Assembly: GCF_024139115.2 (NCBI RefSeq)
Contig: NW_026942680.1
Location: 124,001-188,000 of the forward strand
Reading direction: 5' to 3'
Length of the DNA stretch: 64,000 bases
From: Armigeres subalbatus
Taxonomy: Eukaryota; Arthropoda; Insecta; Diptera; Culicidae
In this document: one piece after another, positions 11,300-22,208 of the stretch
Position numbering within the stretch: the first letter of the stretch is position 1
How the letters are laid out: each line of letters opens with the position of its first letter
The notes under the pieces: generated by a model
Told to the model about the DNA's origin: nothing
The model's database searches: none
The model's input: the letters and a program-made list of their open reading frames with translations, nothing else
Made by a program: the position numbers and the translations under genes

Positions 11300-11426
11300 C
11301 TTCTTCACCTACTATGGTTTGGATGTGATCTGTTTCTTCCTGGCTGCTGCCTATTTTCTCCGTCTGATGGTGCGACGGGTGCTGAAGCCGCAAATCATTC
11401 AACTTACCAAGGAGAAAATTCATTAA
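11300..11426 (+). CDS. Terminal exon of a membrane protein, probably a UDP-glycosyltransferase tail
   Basis: A polypyrimidine tract and CAG acceptor end at 11299. The exon then encodes about 42 residues ending in a stop at 11424-11426. The peptide has TYYGLDVICFFLAAAYFL, a single hydrophobic membrane span, followed by a basic tail (RLMVRRVLKP, then TKEKIH). The pattern of aromatic residues, LDV, a membrane helix and a short basic cytoplasmic tail is that of insect UGT C-termini, which anchor the enzyme in the ER membrane with the catalytic part in the lumen. Upstream exons are not identifiable here, so the family call is tentative; other single-span proteins could end this way. Confidence 0.5.
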
Positions 11427-12490
11427 CCTGGAGTTGAAAACAAGTTTCAATACCAAGGGTAATGAAACGCTTACACCAAAATATCAAAAAGGCAATACAA
11501 AGTGACACGAAAAGTGAGATAATGTAAACTAGTGAGAAATCGGCTTAAGCATTGGATTTATTTCAACAGTCTCAGCGGAATTAAAAATGCAAGGATGAAA
11601 TCAATATCGCTCCTTGAGAAAAAATAATCTCAGACTTGTGGAGCAGTTTTCTAGGAAATGTTTAGAAACTAAAGCCAAAATTGGTGAAAAAAAAGAAAAC
11701 CCGGATATTCTACAACCGATTTGATACTTATTTCCTTATCTGTATAAACAATTGTTAGCATATTTATGTAAACTACCTGTGCTATAATGGAAAGGAAAGA
11801 GTCACTAAAAGGTTACTAATGGACAATTCGTGTTCTATTATTCAAAGAGAATAACTAAATTGTTTTCCCCAAACATATTTAAATCAGAATACCTTTCCTA
11901 TGATGGTCTGTTCTACGTACCGTAAAGTGCTTTCCTCTTCAAAGAGTAGTCCTCTCAGGACCGGCAGTGAGACGAGCTCGATGAGCGATTTATTTTAATC
12001 ATAAAGTTTTCATCCACATACACACGATGTGATAACTGGCTCGAAAGCGTGACCGAAATAAATAATGAAAATGGCAAGGGACGAGCACAGTGAAGGAAAA
12101 TCATAGTTTCATATTATTAACGCTAAAACCGATTAGCAACCGCTTTGAGGGGTGCGCTAGCGGGATTTAAAATTTTGCTCACTTTTTTCGCTACAAGTAG
12201 AATACGGGAGTGTAATACTTTTAATAGTCACTAGAACGTGAAACCGGGGTAGTATAAGTGTCCATTAATTTATTTATCCCATAACCCTTGGGTGACGGGT
12301 GACTCCGAATCACGATGTACAATGTTTGCGGTGACCGTGAAACGGTTACTGCTTTTCAAAATGAATCGAAATGGAGTCAGGAATCAATGTAAGATGTTTT
12401 AACTAGAGTTTAAGTGTGTACAGATAGATGTTTAGATGTACAGATGTAGTGTAAATACTAGGATAATAAAATTAAATCACTTTGGACATT
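11427..12490 (+). other. Probable 3' UTR of the membrane-protein gene
   Basis: Non-coding and A+T-rich, downstream of the terminal exon, and free of recognisable transposons. AATAAA-type signals occur near 12056 and 12465. The long unique stretch between repeat-rich blocks fits a 3' UTR. Confidence 0.4.
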
Positions 12491-13072
12491 ATTGTGAAAA
12501 ATAATATCACAGTCATGTGAATGTGAACCTTATGAAGTTTGTGGATGTATTCCTTCGACAATTTTGAAATCCTTCCGAAAATTTAGGCAATTTGATGGCT
12601 ACCTCACCAATGCGGCGCAAAACGATGTAGGGTAACGGTACAAATAGTGAAGGTAAGGCTACTCAGTTAGAGGAATCGATGTGATGTCTTCCTGTTTTTA
12701 TGTATGTTTACAAATAAAAACTCACTTTTAGACACTTATCTTCAACCGATTTGCTTGCAGCAAGATTCTTTGTCTCCTGAAAAGGACAATACTTTCTTAT
12801 TGTATCCTATTGAATATTATGGCCAGATCGGACTATGGGCTCAGAAGTTATGAGCAACCTACTGTTTTTTTCACAATAGACGAGAAGACACTATTATCGC
12901 TAGGTAGCATATTTTAAAAGGGAAATTGCTATAGATTGCCAATTAAAAACTAATTTAAATTATTTTAGTCAAAGTATGCAAACCTGGTATAGTTTTTATT
13001 TATTTTTTTGTGCCAAAATGTATGCATTGTTCTTCAAGTTCAATTCCAACTGCTTATACCAGGGGAACAACA
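12491..13072. repeat. Intergenic with a short dispersed repeat
   Basis: About 12985-13062 has complementary ends CCTGGTATA and TATACCAGG around GCCAAAATGTATGC. A related copy lies at about 19330-19390. The rest shows nothing recognisable. Confidence 0.45.
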
Positions 13073-13273
13073 TACAGTGACCTGCGAAAATAAAAGCCCA
13101 CCCCCCCTGTTTAAAAACTTTAGCTTGACAGTCATCATTTTTTGAGAGAAAATAGTTATTCAACAGTGGTTCAACTGTTGATACCCCTTTTTTATTGTTT
13201 CAAGATTCTATTGAGATAGATTATTGGAAAAACATCAAAAAAGGTATGACAAAAATAGAAGCCCATGTCCAAT

Positions 13274-13562
13274 TCATAACGGGTAAAATAGTGAATATCC
13301 ATTCTTTATAATTAATATGACCCCCTTTAGCCTCAAGTACTTCCTGCAAACGTTTCGGCATACTTTCAGCAAGGTTTTGCAGATTCTGCTGGTTGATTTC
13401 GTCCCATGCGTTCTGCAGAGCAGAAAAAAAATGTCATTGTTCGTAACTCCATCTTTCGCCACACCATTGTCCAGAATAACCCACAGACTCTCGATTGGGT
13501 TCAAATCTGGACTCTGGGGAAGCCATTCGAGAGGTTTTATACGACGTGAGCGGAAATAAGCC
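13274..13562 (-). pseudogene. Tc1-like transposase, C-terminal part with the catalytic Glu
   Basis: This continues the transposase after the MITE. It reads EWLPQSPDLNPIESLW, the Tc1 motif bearing the third catalytic residue (Glu, DD34E spacing), followed by a degraded C-terminal tail up to about 13274. It is part of the same gene as 15159-15910, cut by the insertion at 13566-15158. Confidence 0.88.
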
Positions 13563-13565
13563 TTA

Positions 13566-15158
13566 TAGCCTATTCAGATTACGCCATTAATGACATAATA
13601 ATTGGCGTTTCAGGGTAAATACGCTTTATGATGTCATTATTTACGTAATATTCCATACATTTTGCGCTGTCAAAAGATACCCGCTAAAAAGAGTCATAAA
13701 GAATTTATTACGAACAATTAGGGGAACTGTTCCGTTTTCAATCTCACTGTACATATATTCATCTCATCGCGAAACAAAGAAATACGGCACCAATTTCGTC
13801 CCTTCTTTTTGCTAACATGCATGCTCACTGCTGAAAAAATCACAAAAATAATAAACAAATCAAATACCTTTTCGTTGCTTTGTTTTTCGTAGGACCAATA
13901 TCGGAGCTATGAGATGAAGTCCAGGAGCAGTAACCCTATTACGAGAGAGCTTTCGTTCTAACTGGGATGCAGGGAGAAATTCAACAAAACAAAACTGACA
14001 AGCGTCACGCTCTCTTTGCCAGAGAGAAAATTCTCTCTGTTTTCATTTCGTTTCGTAGTTGACAGTCATGCTCTTTCTGTCGCAGCAGGGTCGAATGCAT
14101 GTTAGATGAAAATCTTCTGAGCGCTGAAGAATAACTCGGATTGTGATGGTTTTGTGGAAAGCATTTTATATGATGAAAAATAATGATGATAATTATTTAT
14201 TCTCCACTTATTCAACATGAATTGTTTAAAAAACAGATGCTCTCTAGAACAAATCGAATAAATTTTCAAAGTTCAAGGGCCAATGCGGAAGACAATTTAA
14301 AACGTAGGAATGGTTGTAAAACGAATATATTTGATGAATAAACATGATTTCATAAATTGTTTCAATTCTGCTCCTTGAATGGCTTAATATACTTTGGATT
14401 TCAACATTTTTCACGTGGGACAACTGTACGATTTGAATGGGATGTATATATAATGTAGAATAACCTTAAATAAAACATGGATTGGTAATGCATTAATTCA
14501 TCCAAAATCCAGTTAAAATTATATCACATTCACACGATTCGATTTTGTTAGAAGCTGTATCATTGATTGTCGAGTAGAACGCAATGGTTCAGTCTCCATT
14601 TTTGAAAAAAAAAATTAAATTGCTGAGTTGCCCTTCATACATGGAGATACTGGTGGAAATACATTTTAGTTCGATAATATTTCTTGAAAATTGGTCCTTT
14701 TTTTATTTATTTGTGAGAATTCCCAAAAGTATCTAAATTTTTCTATCAAATCTCCGTTCGATCATAGTACAGAATCAAAATACTTTTTAAACTTAAAAAT
14801 AAATTGAGGAATAGTCTGATTCCCCGAAGAACGGCGCACCCAACTAATGAATGTATCTTCGCTCATTATCCTTAATGAGAGCTTCAAATATTCTTCGAAA
14901 ATCCCTTTTCATATTTCTTTTATATTTTTTTTTCGTAGAAACTTTGTTCAGAAAAAAATGTTCGATTGTCGCCACACAAATGCTTGATTTCGCAAATTAA
15001 ATTTTAAAAATCTCCTTGAATTTAACCCTGTATTAGCGTGCAAATGAGGAAACATGGAAACGTCAAGATATATTATCTTGATGCAGTCTGAACACCTCGT
15101 AATAATTGGATACCCTCTCACTTAACAAAGTCATAAATAGCCCAATCTGAATAGGCTA
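13566..15158. mobile_element. Nested DNA element, 1593 bp, TTA duplication (PIF/Harbinger-like)
   Basis: TIRs TAGCCTATTCAGATT and AATCTGAATAGGCTA are flanked by TTA at 13563-13565 and 15159-15161. It interrupts the Tc1 transposase between its second Asp and Glu; removal with one TTA gives back the frame. The interior is A+T-rich with no recognisable transposase, so it is probably non-autonomous. Confidence 0.88.
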
Positions 15159-15910
15159 TTAGTCTTTTTAGCAGTGTGTTTAGGGTCGTTGTCCTGCTGG
15201 AACACGAAGTCTCTGCCCAGTCCAGCTTTCCGAAGAGAATCGGAAAGATTTTCCTTCAGAATATCGATGTAAACATCAGCGGTCATGGTTCCGATGATGC
15301 GTTCCAAATTTCCCACACCGACCCAGGAGAAGCATCCTCAATCCCCATACCATTATATTACCATCTCCATGCTTCATGGTAGCTTGCAAATGACGTTCCT
15401 GGAAACCCTCTTAATCCTTAGGCCAAAATCGTTCACGACGCTTCTTGTTGAAAACTTCAAATTTTGATTCATCGGTCCACAAAGCACGCCTCCAATACTC
15501 TTTGGGCATCTTTACATATTTCTGAGCAAACGCTAGGCGTTTTTCCTTATTTATAATGAACGGAAGTCACTTCGTAAATCTGCTCTTCAATCCCTGCTCA
15601 GCCAGCCTTCGACGAATCGTTCGGTCCGAAATAGGGAGCGAGAGATTCTCCTTGATGGCACGAACTGTGACTTTTGGCGATTTTTTAATTTCCCGAATGA
15701 TTCTTTTATCTGTTCGTGAATCTGTCTTCCTTGAGCGGCCTCTTCCGGATCTATCAGTGACTGCGGCCACGATTGTTCAAACTGCTCCTCTACTGATTTT
15801 GAACTTTTCTGCTGACTTCCGCTGCGAAACTTGGTTCAAATAATCTTGCACAACAAGATTTCGGATCTGTAGAGATATTTGTTTTCCACATATAGTTTCT
15901 ATTGCACCGA
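15159..15910 (-). pseudogene. Tc1-like transposase, N-terminal part and first two catalytic Asp
   Basis: In several frames on the minus strand: a paired-type helix-turn-helix with KSAEKFKISRGAV, then the second DNA-binding half (KVTVRAIKENLSLPISDRTI), then LWTDESKF (first catalytic Asp, near 15470), then QQDNDPKHTAK (second Asp, near 15195). Stops and frameshifts break it. The reading stops at 15158 where a 1.6 kb MITE is inserted and resumes at 13562. Confidence 0.88.
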
Positions 15911-16113
15911 AGCAACTTTATCAACCAACTTTGCACTTAAATTTATAGACTATTCGAAGTGAGCAAATGTAAACAATCATCAGGGGGCACTGCAATACTA
16001 AATCACATCAATTGAGGGGTGTATCAATTAACCATTATTTATTAAGGTAATTATTGCCACTTTGGGCTTTTATTTTTTTTGACACACTTGTTTTGAGGGT
16101 ATTGATAAAAAAA

Positions 16114-18441
16114 CCCAAGTAACCGTAAGCATTAAGTCACAGCATGTTTATAGCCTTATATTGGCATTAAAGCAGCTTCAAAGCTGAACATTAGCATTCT
16201 TGAAACATACATGTTCTATATAAGCATTGCTAATGCATTGAAGTCTAGACAGATGTGGCATTAGTATTAGCATCATATTTACCTATAATGCTCATTAAAT
16301 GCTATATTAAATGCCTTGAAGCACAGGACATTTCAAGTGCATATCTGCTCTAAAACGGCATTAGGAATGCAAGCTATTAATCTATTTATAGACACCTAAA
16401 CACAATTTTAGTCATCCGCAGTCGAAAAAAACTTGTCGTTAGCAAATCAAAGATAAGTTTTTGTTATTTATTAGTGAATTCTGGCAGGAATCTATGATTT
16501 TTACTATCAAAGAGATAAGTGCCAAAAACATAAGTGTTTCGTCACACTTATACACCATTGGGTCTCCGAATTTTTTTAAAAGATATTATGCTAGAGGATT
16601 GTGCATATGGAATTTACAAGCTCTTGGCGTACGAGTTAGGAAAAACATATTTATAGTTATGCCCGGAATTGATTACATAATGTATTTCGATCATAAATGG
16701 TATATAATAAATAATACTCCTCGTAATACTCGGAATAATACATACAAATTAAAATTACATATCTTTATTCATGTTCGTCGATAGCTTCCACCTAATAAGT
16801 TCCGCTTGACTTACTGTCTGATTGCACAGGATTCGAAGCAGCAACGATAACACAGGCTGAAACCCTGGAACAAATCTGTTTTCATCCTGCGGTGATTGTA
16901 ATGGTCTTCTAATGTCACGTAGGAAATATATTTTGGCATGATTTCTTCCAGAACTTCTCCAGGTTTTTGTTCTTTTGATGAGCATCAGAATATATTAAAG
17001 GTGCTGATAAAGGGCCTGGTCTGGATTGAATTCACAATTGAACAATTATTCATATTTTCCGTGGTTTACATCTACCCGAGCCTGAATCATTTCCTATTCG
17101 TATCTGCTCTGGAATTTGCTGCAAAAGAACACAAATATTTTCAATACTGCATAGCTATTCTAACATAAGGTTAAGGCTTACATCACTAAAGTTGGCAGAA
17201 GGATACCATTTTTTTCATTCTGATAGGCACTGAATACTCTGGTGTACGTTTTGGTAGTTTTTGCTATTTCTTATGGTTTTCTTGGCCAGCATCGCACATC
17301 ACAGTCACTTCAGCGCTTCTTTCTTTATCCGGTTTTTTCTGTCTATCCACAGCGAAGGCAGTACCGATATGGTTTTGGTTAGCTTGCACAATTGAATCCG
17401 AGATTGAATCTTTTGTTTATGGTCGTAGCATCTATAATAAAATTGTATTTTCATTGCATATTCTATTGTATAGATATTGTGATTAACTTACCGATTACGC
17501 ATCTATTTTAGCACAAATGATTAAAAAATAAGTAAAAAGAACTGGCGAAGTTAAACTTAGTAAAATATGAGTGCAAGTTGGTTTCGTTTCGTAAATAAAA
17601 CACACTTGACATTTTCATCGATCGATTTTTATCCAAAGTTGCCAGTTTTACAAAAAAGAAAAAATCCCGAAAAACTTTGAATTTTTGAATTATTTATTAT
17701 TTTATTATTTATTTACATTAACAATCAATTTAATACATTTTAATAAAACCCGATACGGGCCATACATTTATTATGATCTCAGTATATAAAATAAGATTTT
17801 GGACAGTATAGAAACTATTACGTGCTTTAACCTTTCTGGGATTCTTTTAATGACTACAATATGTGTACTGGCAACACAACTGATTTGGAATCGAAATCAA
17901 ACAAACTGAGTTTAAATTGGAGAGTTTTCATCGCATTCATTCACTTCCCGTATGGCCCTGGCAGCAAAGGAGCACTTCAACGATGAGCGACGAGACATCT
18001 CAGTTCGAGACCCAGCAGAGAACATTTCACCTAATTTGTATTTCAAAGGCGAATAAAATATTAACCATAAGGAATACAGAAATAAATAAAAAAGTTTCAT
18101 ATTTTGATATTTTGGTTTGCATATCGTTTCATTTAAAAAAAATACAATCTAAAAATAGCAATGAATGCCAAATCAAATATTCCCATAGTATGCTTTATAA
18201 AAGCATTAGCAGTGCTATAAACGGGTTGTCCTATTTGACATAATTCCGCTGCACTGTAATAGCATTAGTCGTGCTATTTGAATGCTTTTATTATAGCATC
18301 GTATTGGCACGCTATTTCGCCTTTTGCGGCATTAAATAAGCATTATATTAGCAGGCAGAGCTAGTTAGCTATAAAAGGCTGCATTAGAAACGGATTTAAT
18401 GCTATATTAAAACAATTTTATAATGCTTACGGTTACTTGGG
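16114..18441. mobile_element. Nested element, 2328 bp, TIR CCCAAGTAACCGTAAGCATT
   Basis: The left end CCCAAGTAACCGTAAGCATT and the right end (its reverse complement at 18422-18441) match over 21 bp. Sub-terminal regions are full of short GCATTA/TAATGC-type repeats on both sides (16135-16380, 18180-18420). The 1.8 kb core is A+T-rich with no recognisable transposase. It inserted between the transposase start and the outer right end of the Tc1-like element. The same terminal motif occurs in the composite at 46141-49685. Confidence 0.82.
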
Positions 18442-18447
18442 AAATTA

Positions 18448-18662
18448 AGGTCACTCCAGACGGAATCCAAGTTTAAAAGTGCTCGCGTTTTCGGAGGCAC
18501 ATCACTCGATACGGAAGCAACGCACAACTGTCATTTTTATTATTTCACGCATGCTGGGACGCAGCAAAGCTAAATCAACAAAAATGACAGTTGTGCTGAA
18601 TCGAATGGTGTGCCCCCGAAAACGCGAGCACTTTGGAACTTGGATTCCGTCAGGAGTGACCT
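18448..18662. mobile_element. MITE, 215 bp, near-perfect hairpin, TA duplication
   Basis: Ends AGGTCACTCC and GGAGTGACCT with arms of more than 50 bp (including CGCGTTTTCGG / CCGAAAACGCG), flanked by TA at 18446-18447 and 18663-18664. It lies in the right part of the Tc1-like element. Confidence 0.85.
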
Positions 18663-18943
18663 TAATATATGTAGTAGAAGCATCAAGTTCTCATAAAAAA
18701 CGCAGTCAAAATACGATATACAACGGATAACTATTCTTTTAAATACATTGAAACATTAGTGTTTCTCGAGAAACACTTCACTATCATATTAAACCAATAA
18801 ACATACATGGTGGGCTGTTATTTATGCCGGTCACTGTACCTGTCATTGGTGCAAATTACTTGCTGACTTGCATCATAAGCAAATCAACAGAATGAATGTA
18901 TTAGCGTTTTCACACAAATGAATAACACGTTTCGCTGTACTAA

Positions 18944-19098
18944 GGGCGATTCAATTATGACGTCCACTACTTTTTGAGATTTCTAGACCCTCCCTTCCCC
19001 CTCTGTCACGCTTTTTTGTATACCTAGTATATGTACTGTCACAAAATCTTGGACCCTCTCCCCCCCTAAAACCAGTGACATCATTGTTGAACGACCCC
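18944..19098. mobile_element. MITE, 155 bp, PIF/Harbinger-like (TAA duplication)
   Basis: Ends GGGCGATTCAATTATGACGTC-like and its imperfect complement GACATCATTGTTGAACGACCCC-like, flanked by TAA at 18941-18943 and 19099-19101. Similar in style to the element at 10316-10479. No coding. Confidence 0.7.
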
Positions 19099-19101
19099 TA
19101 A

Positions 19102-19659
19102 TATATTATGCGCTTACTATAAAATAAAAGTCATATTCATTCACGTTCGAGTTTTATTGGAGTTTATGTCACTCCTAATGAGTCGTACTCAAGACTATTT
19201 AACTGCGTGTTTCCTTCCAAATATAGTATTATTTTTCTTGTTGTAAGCAAAATTGCGTTACAATTCACTGAGTATTAATTTAAAACAATTTGAACAACTT
19301 TTAGTCGATGCCGTTTAGGGTGTATGTAAATCTGGTATAATTCATACTGATTTAGTGCGCCAAAATGTATGCCTTGCTCTTTGCGTTAACCTTATAACAG
19401 AGCCAGGGCAACCCCACGCTTGGCATCGGTGAACAATTTTACTTACACTCATGTATCAATCCACGAAAAGATTGAATAGACGAAATGCCTGTATTCGAAT
19501 TTTGCTCCATTCTCTCCCGTATGAATACACTCTACTGGCGTTTGTTAGATTTTCTTACACTTTTGTAAACGAACTGAGATTACTAGATTCTCATACAAAT
19601 ATTGTATAAAAGTTTACATTCTTTTGTATAAGAATCTAAAAAACTGCATATGCCCAGTT
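19102..19659. other. Intergenic with short repeat remnant
   Basis: About 19330-19390 resembles 12985-13040 (CTGGTATA..GCCAAAATGTATGC). Nothing else is recognised. Confidence 0.4.
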
Positions 19660-21022
19660 CTTTTTTATTATTATTATTATTTATTTGGAAGGCTCAACCG
19701 CAGTAAGCATCACGGAGCCGAAAATCGATTTGAATTATATACAATTATAATGTATAACCTAATTTATATAATTCATTGATTCTTCTATCTTCCTCAATAA
19801 TATATTGTTGTCGCAAATCTGCATCTTCGATGAAAGAGAACGAGCTTCGCCTCCCTCTCCGAGCAGAAGAAATATCAGGAACGGTAACTAAGCTGCTATC
19901 GCTTTCGCTGGAGGTTGATTGTGTTGGTTTTTTGGACATCTGCTGGCTGCTAGCTGAATCGGAGTCGAGCGACCTTTGTCGCTTTGCTTCGCATTTATTT
20001 GTTTTCGATGCCGCTTTCAAGATTTTTATTATGTACAGGTTATATGACTTCGTCAGTAGATGGGAATAACCAGCGCGGGGGGGAAACATAAATTTTCAGT
20101 GCAAGTAAACAAACAGTAAACAAACGAGCATAAATTCCATACAAAAATCCAAGATGGCTGAGTTGGGGATATTTACAAGTCGGATAACCTGTACATGAAA
20201 AAATCTTGGCCGCTTTAACGCTGACAGCGTTCACCGGTCCGGAGATACTAGGCCATTGTTCTTCATCAATTGGATGCTGCTGTTTGTTGGTTGATAGCTG
20301 CTCCGGTTTGGTCTTTTGAGACTGCTTTCCAGAAGATGTTGTTTTAGATCTAACGTTTTTTTGGCTGCTTCTGTGGTTTTGATGCTTCTGAGCACCGTTG
20401 TTTTGGATGAGATTTCTCACCGCAATTGACACAGGTGCGAACTTGAAGAAAGTATGTTGCCAGCGTGACTTCTTGTTCGATGGTTATGTATGACGGGATG
20501 GGTTTAATTAATTGCATTCGCACCACACGAACGCCGTTACTGAGACCAGGAAAGTAATTCTTCCAGACCTCGTTGCGAATGGCAATCACTTCCCCATATT
20601 GGCGCATATGGTCAGCGATTGTAATGTTATTGATCTCCTCCGGAAGATCGTGTAGACGTACACCAGTGGCGTTGCTTTCAATGTATATAGGAAGCATGGC
20701 ATTGTGGCATTTTCCATCACACTCCATTGCATGTCTTAAATGGTGCTCTGCAGCGATCTTCCTGCATATCAATATACACCACATTTTTGACATTATGAGG
20801 CTGCACACACTTCACTGTTGACATGTCAAGTTTTATTTTCTCATCAAGAAATTTCTTGATGTCTGGAACGCTAGGCCGCTTTGGGAGAATTGATGTGTCT
20901 AACACTATACAATTTTTTCTCGTCACCGGCATGATAGCAATAAACAGTAAACCGAAAGCACAACGCGTGTAGTGTACGTCTAGTCTGAACGAGAGACGGA
21001 TAGCAACTGCGTGCCCAGTTCA
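19660..21022 (-). pseudogene. Non-LTR retrotransposon with ORF1 only (5' leader to 3' tail)
   Basis: On the minus strand, a leader from about 21022 is followed by ORF1 from the ATG near 20932. It reads VLDTSILPKRPSVPDIKKFL, HNVKNVVYIDMQ, then LHDLPEEINN, EVWKNYFPGLSNGVRVVRMQ and a CCHC knuckle CVNCGEKSHPKQRC (about 20405-20446). A basic Ser/Lys-rich region follows, then SFSFIEDADLRQ and a stop near 19745. The 3' end is a TAA-repeat tail (19663-19683). Frameshifts break ORF1 near 20720 and 20350-20430. No endonuclease/RT follows, so ORF2 was lost. The tail and knuckle suggest an I-like element. Confidence 0.75.
20036..20191. mobile_element. MITE, 156 bp, inserted in LINE ORF1
   Basis: Ends CAGGTTATATGACTT and AAGTCGGATAACCTG flanked by TA (20034-20035, 20192-20193). 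It splits the C-terminal part of the LINE ORF1. Contains a GC-rich block (GCGCGGGGGGG) near 20073. Confidence 0.8.
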
Positions 21023-21059
21023 TATTCAGATTTTGATAGATTGTTTGACGAAATTGAAC

Positions 21060-21550
21060 GGGAATCTGTTTGAGATCGAAGAAAGGGGCTTTATTCGGTT
21101 CCTCAACCTTCAACCGATCGCAGATTTTCTACGTCAACGCATACTGAAGCATGCCAATCGCCTCTAACATTGGAATCGTCACTGGGATGCGCGCCTGCTA
21201 GTCGTAAGGAAGCCCCAATTCCCCTCAACACAGTCGAGCCTTGCCAGCCAGCGTCCAGCAGTCATCCCGGTCCTGTGTTTGAGATCGAAGGAAGGGGCTA
21301 CAGCTCTCCGAGGGCAGGTAAGTACTAATTCGCTTTCTCAACTTTCGACCGATCGCAGATTTTCAACGTCTACGCTTATGGCTGTTTGTCAGTCATCTAC
21401 GGAATTAGGGTCGTCACCGGGATGTGCGTCTACTAGCCGTAAGGATGTTGCTCGTGCTTGGATGTATTACCAAAATGTCAGAGAATTAAACGACATTTTC
21501 CTTGCTTCGTTCGACTGTAATTACGACGTTAGGGTTCTTTTCAAAATTAC
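21060..21550 (+). pseudogene. Jockey/CR1-like LINE, 5' region with tandem duplication and endonuclease start
   Basis: Two related blocks of roughly 210 bp (21064-21210 and 21277-21440) share TTTGAGATCGAA, AAGGGGCT, AACCGATCGCAGATTTT and GTCAC..GGGATG. Tandem promoter-like units of this sort occur in some LINE 5' regions. The following frame reads YYQNVRELN and FLASFDCNYDVRVL, the start of an apurinic-type endonuclease, and breaks off near 21550 where another LINE tail is joined. Confidence 0.65.
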
Positions 21551-21655
21551 GTAACGCTAAATTTGGTGACTTTGGATCACCCTTCCCCTCGTAATAAGAG
21601 AAGACTCTTATATACCGCACAGGCCACTTCGGCCTTAGTCTGAATAAATAAATAA
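21551..21655 (+). repeat. RTE 3' end fragment with TAAA-repeat tail
   Basis: ACAGGCCACTTCGGCCTTAGTCTGA followed by (ATAA)n matches the 3' terminus of the RTE copy at 61573 (ACAGGCCACTCCGGCCTTAGTCTGATGA). It lies between the endonuclease start and the RT of the Jockey-like LINE, either as an insertion or at a deletion junction. Confidence 0.65.
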
Positions 21656-22208
21656 ATCACCTGTTCTTCAGGTGTCCCACAAGGAAGCAATCTGGGACCG
21701 TTACTGTTTGTCATATTTTTCAACGACGTAGCAACTTCTCTTGGAATTAGATGCAAGCTGATTTATGCTGACGATCTGAAAATATACATGGTAGTGCGCT
21801 GTATTGAAAACTACTCTCTTCTACAAACGCTGATTAATATGTTTGCTCTCTTGTGTCAAGAAAATAAGCCTGTGATCAGCGTTCCAAAATGTGCTGTGAT
21901 GACTTTCCATCGCTCTAAGGATTCGATAATATTTGATTACTACATCGATAACTGCTGCCTCAAGAGGGTGGACCACATAACAGATCTTGGCGTTGTATTG
22001 GATTCAAAGCTCAGTTTTCACTCCCATTATGCGTCGATCATTTCCAAAGCCAATCGTCAACTTAGCTTTGTGACTAAAACTGCAAAGGAATTCACTGATC
22101 CACATTTTCTAAAGACTCTGTATTGCTCCCTTGTAAGGCCAATTCTCGAAAGCACATCCATTGTATGGGCGCCAAACGACGTAACATTGAATCTGAGAAT
22201 CGAGCGTA
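21656..22208 (+). pseudogene. Jockey/CR1-like LINE, reverse transcriptase C-terminal half (first part)
   Basis: The plus-strand frame reads SSGVPQGSNLGPLLF (RT motif 4), then KLIYADDLKIY with the catalytic YADD (near 21768), then PKCAVMTFHR and DLGVVLDSKLSF (thumb motifs) and SIVWAPN. It runs into the TIR of an inserted element at 22209 and continues after it at 23852. The front half of the RT is missing. Confidence 0.85.

Larger units (their letters stand above)
13075..18836 (-). mobile_element. Tc1-like DNA transposon with three nested insertions
   Basis: Outer ends CAGTGACCTGCGAAAATAAA and, in reverse complement on the right, CAGTGACCGGCATAAATAAC, flanked by TA (13073-13074, 18837-18838). 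Internal copies of the GAAGCCC/AAAAGCCC repeat near 13240-13268 and 16045-16090 suggest an IR/DR organisation. A minus-strand DD34E transposase pseudogene lies inside. Three later insertions (13566-15158, 16114-18441, 18448-18662) account for the excess length; without them the element is about 1.6 kb, the normal Tc1 size. Confidence 0.88.
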
